Shown here in pieces: positions 12,370 through 13,822 of a stretch of 13,822 nt of DNA (position 1 is its first letter; every line of letters begins with the position of its first letter). The notes beneath the pieces are model-generated. The model saw nothing but the letters and a program-made list of their open reading frames with translations, was not told where the DNA came from and made no database searches. Made by a program: the position numbers and the translations under genes. The DNA is from Candidatus Bathyarchaeota archaeon (GTDB lineage: Archaea > Thermoproteota > Bathyarchaeia > TCS64): assembly GCA_026014515.1 (NCBI GenBank), contig JAOZIG010000148.1, positions 1-13,822 on the forward strand, given 5' to 3'.

Positions 12370-13797
12370 ATGGTTGAAGCTAAAGAGACAGCAGTCAACT
12401 GGGTTGACAAAAACAAGACTAGAATCATCGAGATCAGCGACGAGATATGGGACTACGCTGAACTCGGGTTCCTAGAGTTCAAATCAGCAAAACTACTCGC
12501 AAACGAGCTTAAAAAACACGGATTCAAGGTAGAAGAAGGCGTCGGAGATATACCGACAGCCTTTGTTGGAACATGGGGGAGTGGAAAACCTGTCATCGGT
12601 GTAATGGGTGAATACGATGCATTACCCGGACTAAGCCAGAAGAAACAGCCAACACAGGAGCCGATAAAGGCAGGTGAGCCCGGTCAAGGCTGTGGACACA
12701 ACATACACGGAGCATCAGGACTAGCAGGAGCAATAGCCATACGCTACGCCATGGAAAAACACAACCTCAAAGGCACCGTAAAGTTCTTCGGAACACCAGC
12801 CGAGGAAAGCGGCAGCGGAAAAGTCTGGATGGTACGAGCCGGCGTATTTGACGGAGTAGAAGCCGTACTAAGCCACCACCCGGGCGGCGCTAACATCGCT
12901 GGACTAGGAAGCAGCCTAGCCAACAACAGCGTAAAGTTCCACTACAGAGGAAAAACAGCCCACGCTGCGGGAAGCCCAGAGCATGGAAGAAGCGCCCTTG
13001 ACGCGGTTGAGCTGATGAACGTTGGAGTCAACTTCCTCAGGGAGCACATCATCGAGGATGCTCGTATTCACTATGTTATAGAGGTGGGCGGGGGTCAGCC
13101 AAACGTTGTACCCGATTATGCCCGTAGCTGGTATCTCGTACGTGCACCAGAGCGTGATCAAGTAGACCACATCTATGAACGTGTGCTGAAGATCGCGAGA
13201 GGAGCAGCCATGATGACCGAGACCGAGCTTGAGATAGAGTTCATCAAGGCTATCTACAACAAGATACCCAGTAAGGTGCTCAGCGAGGTAGTAACCAAGA
13301 ACATGCGTGAGATCGGTCCACCCACATATACCGATGAAGAACTGGAGTGGGCGAAGAAACTCACAAGCACGGTAAGCCGTCAGTCGAAGATCGATATGCT
13401 GCGTAAGAGCAAGCGCCCAGGATGGGAGAAATTCATCGACGTAGTAATGGATACCACCATACCTGATCCATGGAACGAGGGAGAAGTAGGCGCAGGAAGC
13501 ACCGATGTCAGTGATGTAAGCTGGAAAGCACCCACAATGGAGTTCGGAACAGCCACATGGCCACTAGGTACACCGGGTCACAGCTGGATGAACGTCGCGG
13601 GAGGAGCCCACAGCACTGGCCACAAGAGCCTCATATTTGCATCCAAGGTTATCGCGGCTAGTGGCTTGGATATGCTGATGAACGCTGAGCTACGTGAGGC
13701 TGCATGGAAGGAGCACGGTGAACGTACCCTGAATAAGGAGTATAAGACGCCTATTCCCGCGGATATGAAGCCACCCATTGATATGTGGGATAAATAA
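12370..13797 (+). CDS. M20-family amidohydrolase, AbgB-like
   Basis: A 475-residue zinc or manganese-dependent amidohydrolase of peptidase family M20, closest by layout to the AbgB subunit of p-aminobenzoyl-glutamate hydrolase (E. coli AbgB is 481 residues). Metal-site motifs: GEYDALPGL (80-88), GQGCGHNIHG (105-114, Cys108 and His110), GTPAEESGSG (141-150, with the catalytic Glu pair 145-146), LSHHPGG (167-173) and the late histidine in PGHSWMN (402-408). The lid/dimerisation domain lies between, about 185-300, with GKTAHAAGSPEHGRSALDAV. It should be cytoplasmic and hydrolyse an amide bond in an aminobenzoyl-glutamate, an N-acyl amino acid or a small peptide; no AbgA-like partner is in view. 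Relatives also work as single-subunit carboxypeptidases or deacylases. It starts 37 nt after the previous gene and has its own TATA-like box. Confidence 0.9.
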   Translation: MVEAKETAVNWVDKNKTRIIEISDEIWDYAELGFLEFKSAKLLANELKKHGFKVEEGVGDIPTAFVGTWGSGKPVIGVMGEYDALPGLSQKKQPTQEPIKAGEPGQGCGHNIHGASGLAGAIAIRYAMEKHNLKGTVKFFGTPAEESGSGKVWMVRAGVFDGVEAVLSHHPGGANIAGLGSSLANNSVKFHYRGKTAHAAGSPEHGRSALDAVELMNVGVNFLREHIIEDARIHYVIEVGGGQPNVVPDYARSWYLVRAPERDQVDHIYERVLKIARGAAMMTETELEIEFIKAIYNKIPSKVLSEVVTKNMREIGPPTYTDEELEWAKKLTSTVSRQSKIDMLRKSKRPGWEKFIDVVMDTTIPDPWNEGEVGAGSTDVSDVSWKAPTMEFGTATWPLGTPGHSWMNVAGGAHSTGHKSLIFASKVIAASGLDMLMNAELREAAWKEHGERTLNKEYKTPIPADMKPPIDMWDK

Positions 13798-13822
13798 GAG
13801 GTTAGAGGGTCAGGGTCTCACC

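Overview
The window reads as a compact archaeal genome segment. The evidence is an archaeal/eukaryotic-type prolyl-tRNA synthetase, a Sulfolobus LacS-like family 1 glycosidase, an archaeal HemK2/Mtq2-type methyltransferase, a KaiC-domain ATPase, a multi-pass membrane protein with a DUF835-like tail, and TATA-like boxes centred about 26-30 nt upstream of several start codons, as in leaderless archaeal transcripts. The mix of a FUN14-domain protein, a GH3-like adenylating enzyme and a DUF835-like receptor makes me think of an Asgard lineage such as Thorarchaeia. That placement is an impression from gene content, not proof.

Layout. 1-148: 5' part of a minus-strand membrane/zinc-ribbon protein, cut by the window edge. 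361-1821: beta-glycosidase (minus), divergent from 1980-2933 carbamate kinase (plus). 2972-3292: FUN14-like membrane protein (plus), tail to tail with 3279-3818 methyltransferase (minus). 3902-4804: PqqB/PhnP-like metallo-beta-lactamase-fold protein (plus), tail to tail with 4801-6255 prolyl-tRNA synthetase (minus). 6367-6552: AbrB-like regulator (plus), tail to tail with 6553-7449 exported metallo-beta-lactamase-fold protein (minus). 7637-8815: seven-helix DUF835-like protein (plus), tail to tail with a minus-strand pair made of KaiC-like ATPase (10224-10958) and GH3-like adenylating enzyme (8798-10213). 11146-11802 and 11799-12332: a plus-strand pair of a cysteine-rich multi-cluster iron-sulfur protein and a conserved unknown protein, coupled by an ATGA overlap. 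12370-13797: AbgB-like M20 amidohydrolase (plus).

Two architectural points stand out. All four convergent gene pairs overlap or touch at their stop codons (14, 4, 0 and 18 nt), leaving no room for separate terminators. Translation starts look mixed: several single genes appear leaderless, while the synthetase and the operon genes carry Shine-Dalgarno sequences.

The best candidates for new biology are the KaiC-like ATPase/GH3-like enzyme operon facing a seven-helix receptor-like protein, which may be a sensory and signalling unit, and the iron-sulfur protein coupled to an uncharacterised protein. The rest is metabolism and information processing: sugar hydrolysis, carbamoyl phosphate use, amidohydrolysis, tRNA charging and release-factor methylation. 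No tRNA, rRNA, CRISPR array, insertion sequence or prophage gene was seen. No gene-free stretch exceeds 300 bases; the longest is 149-360.
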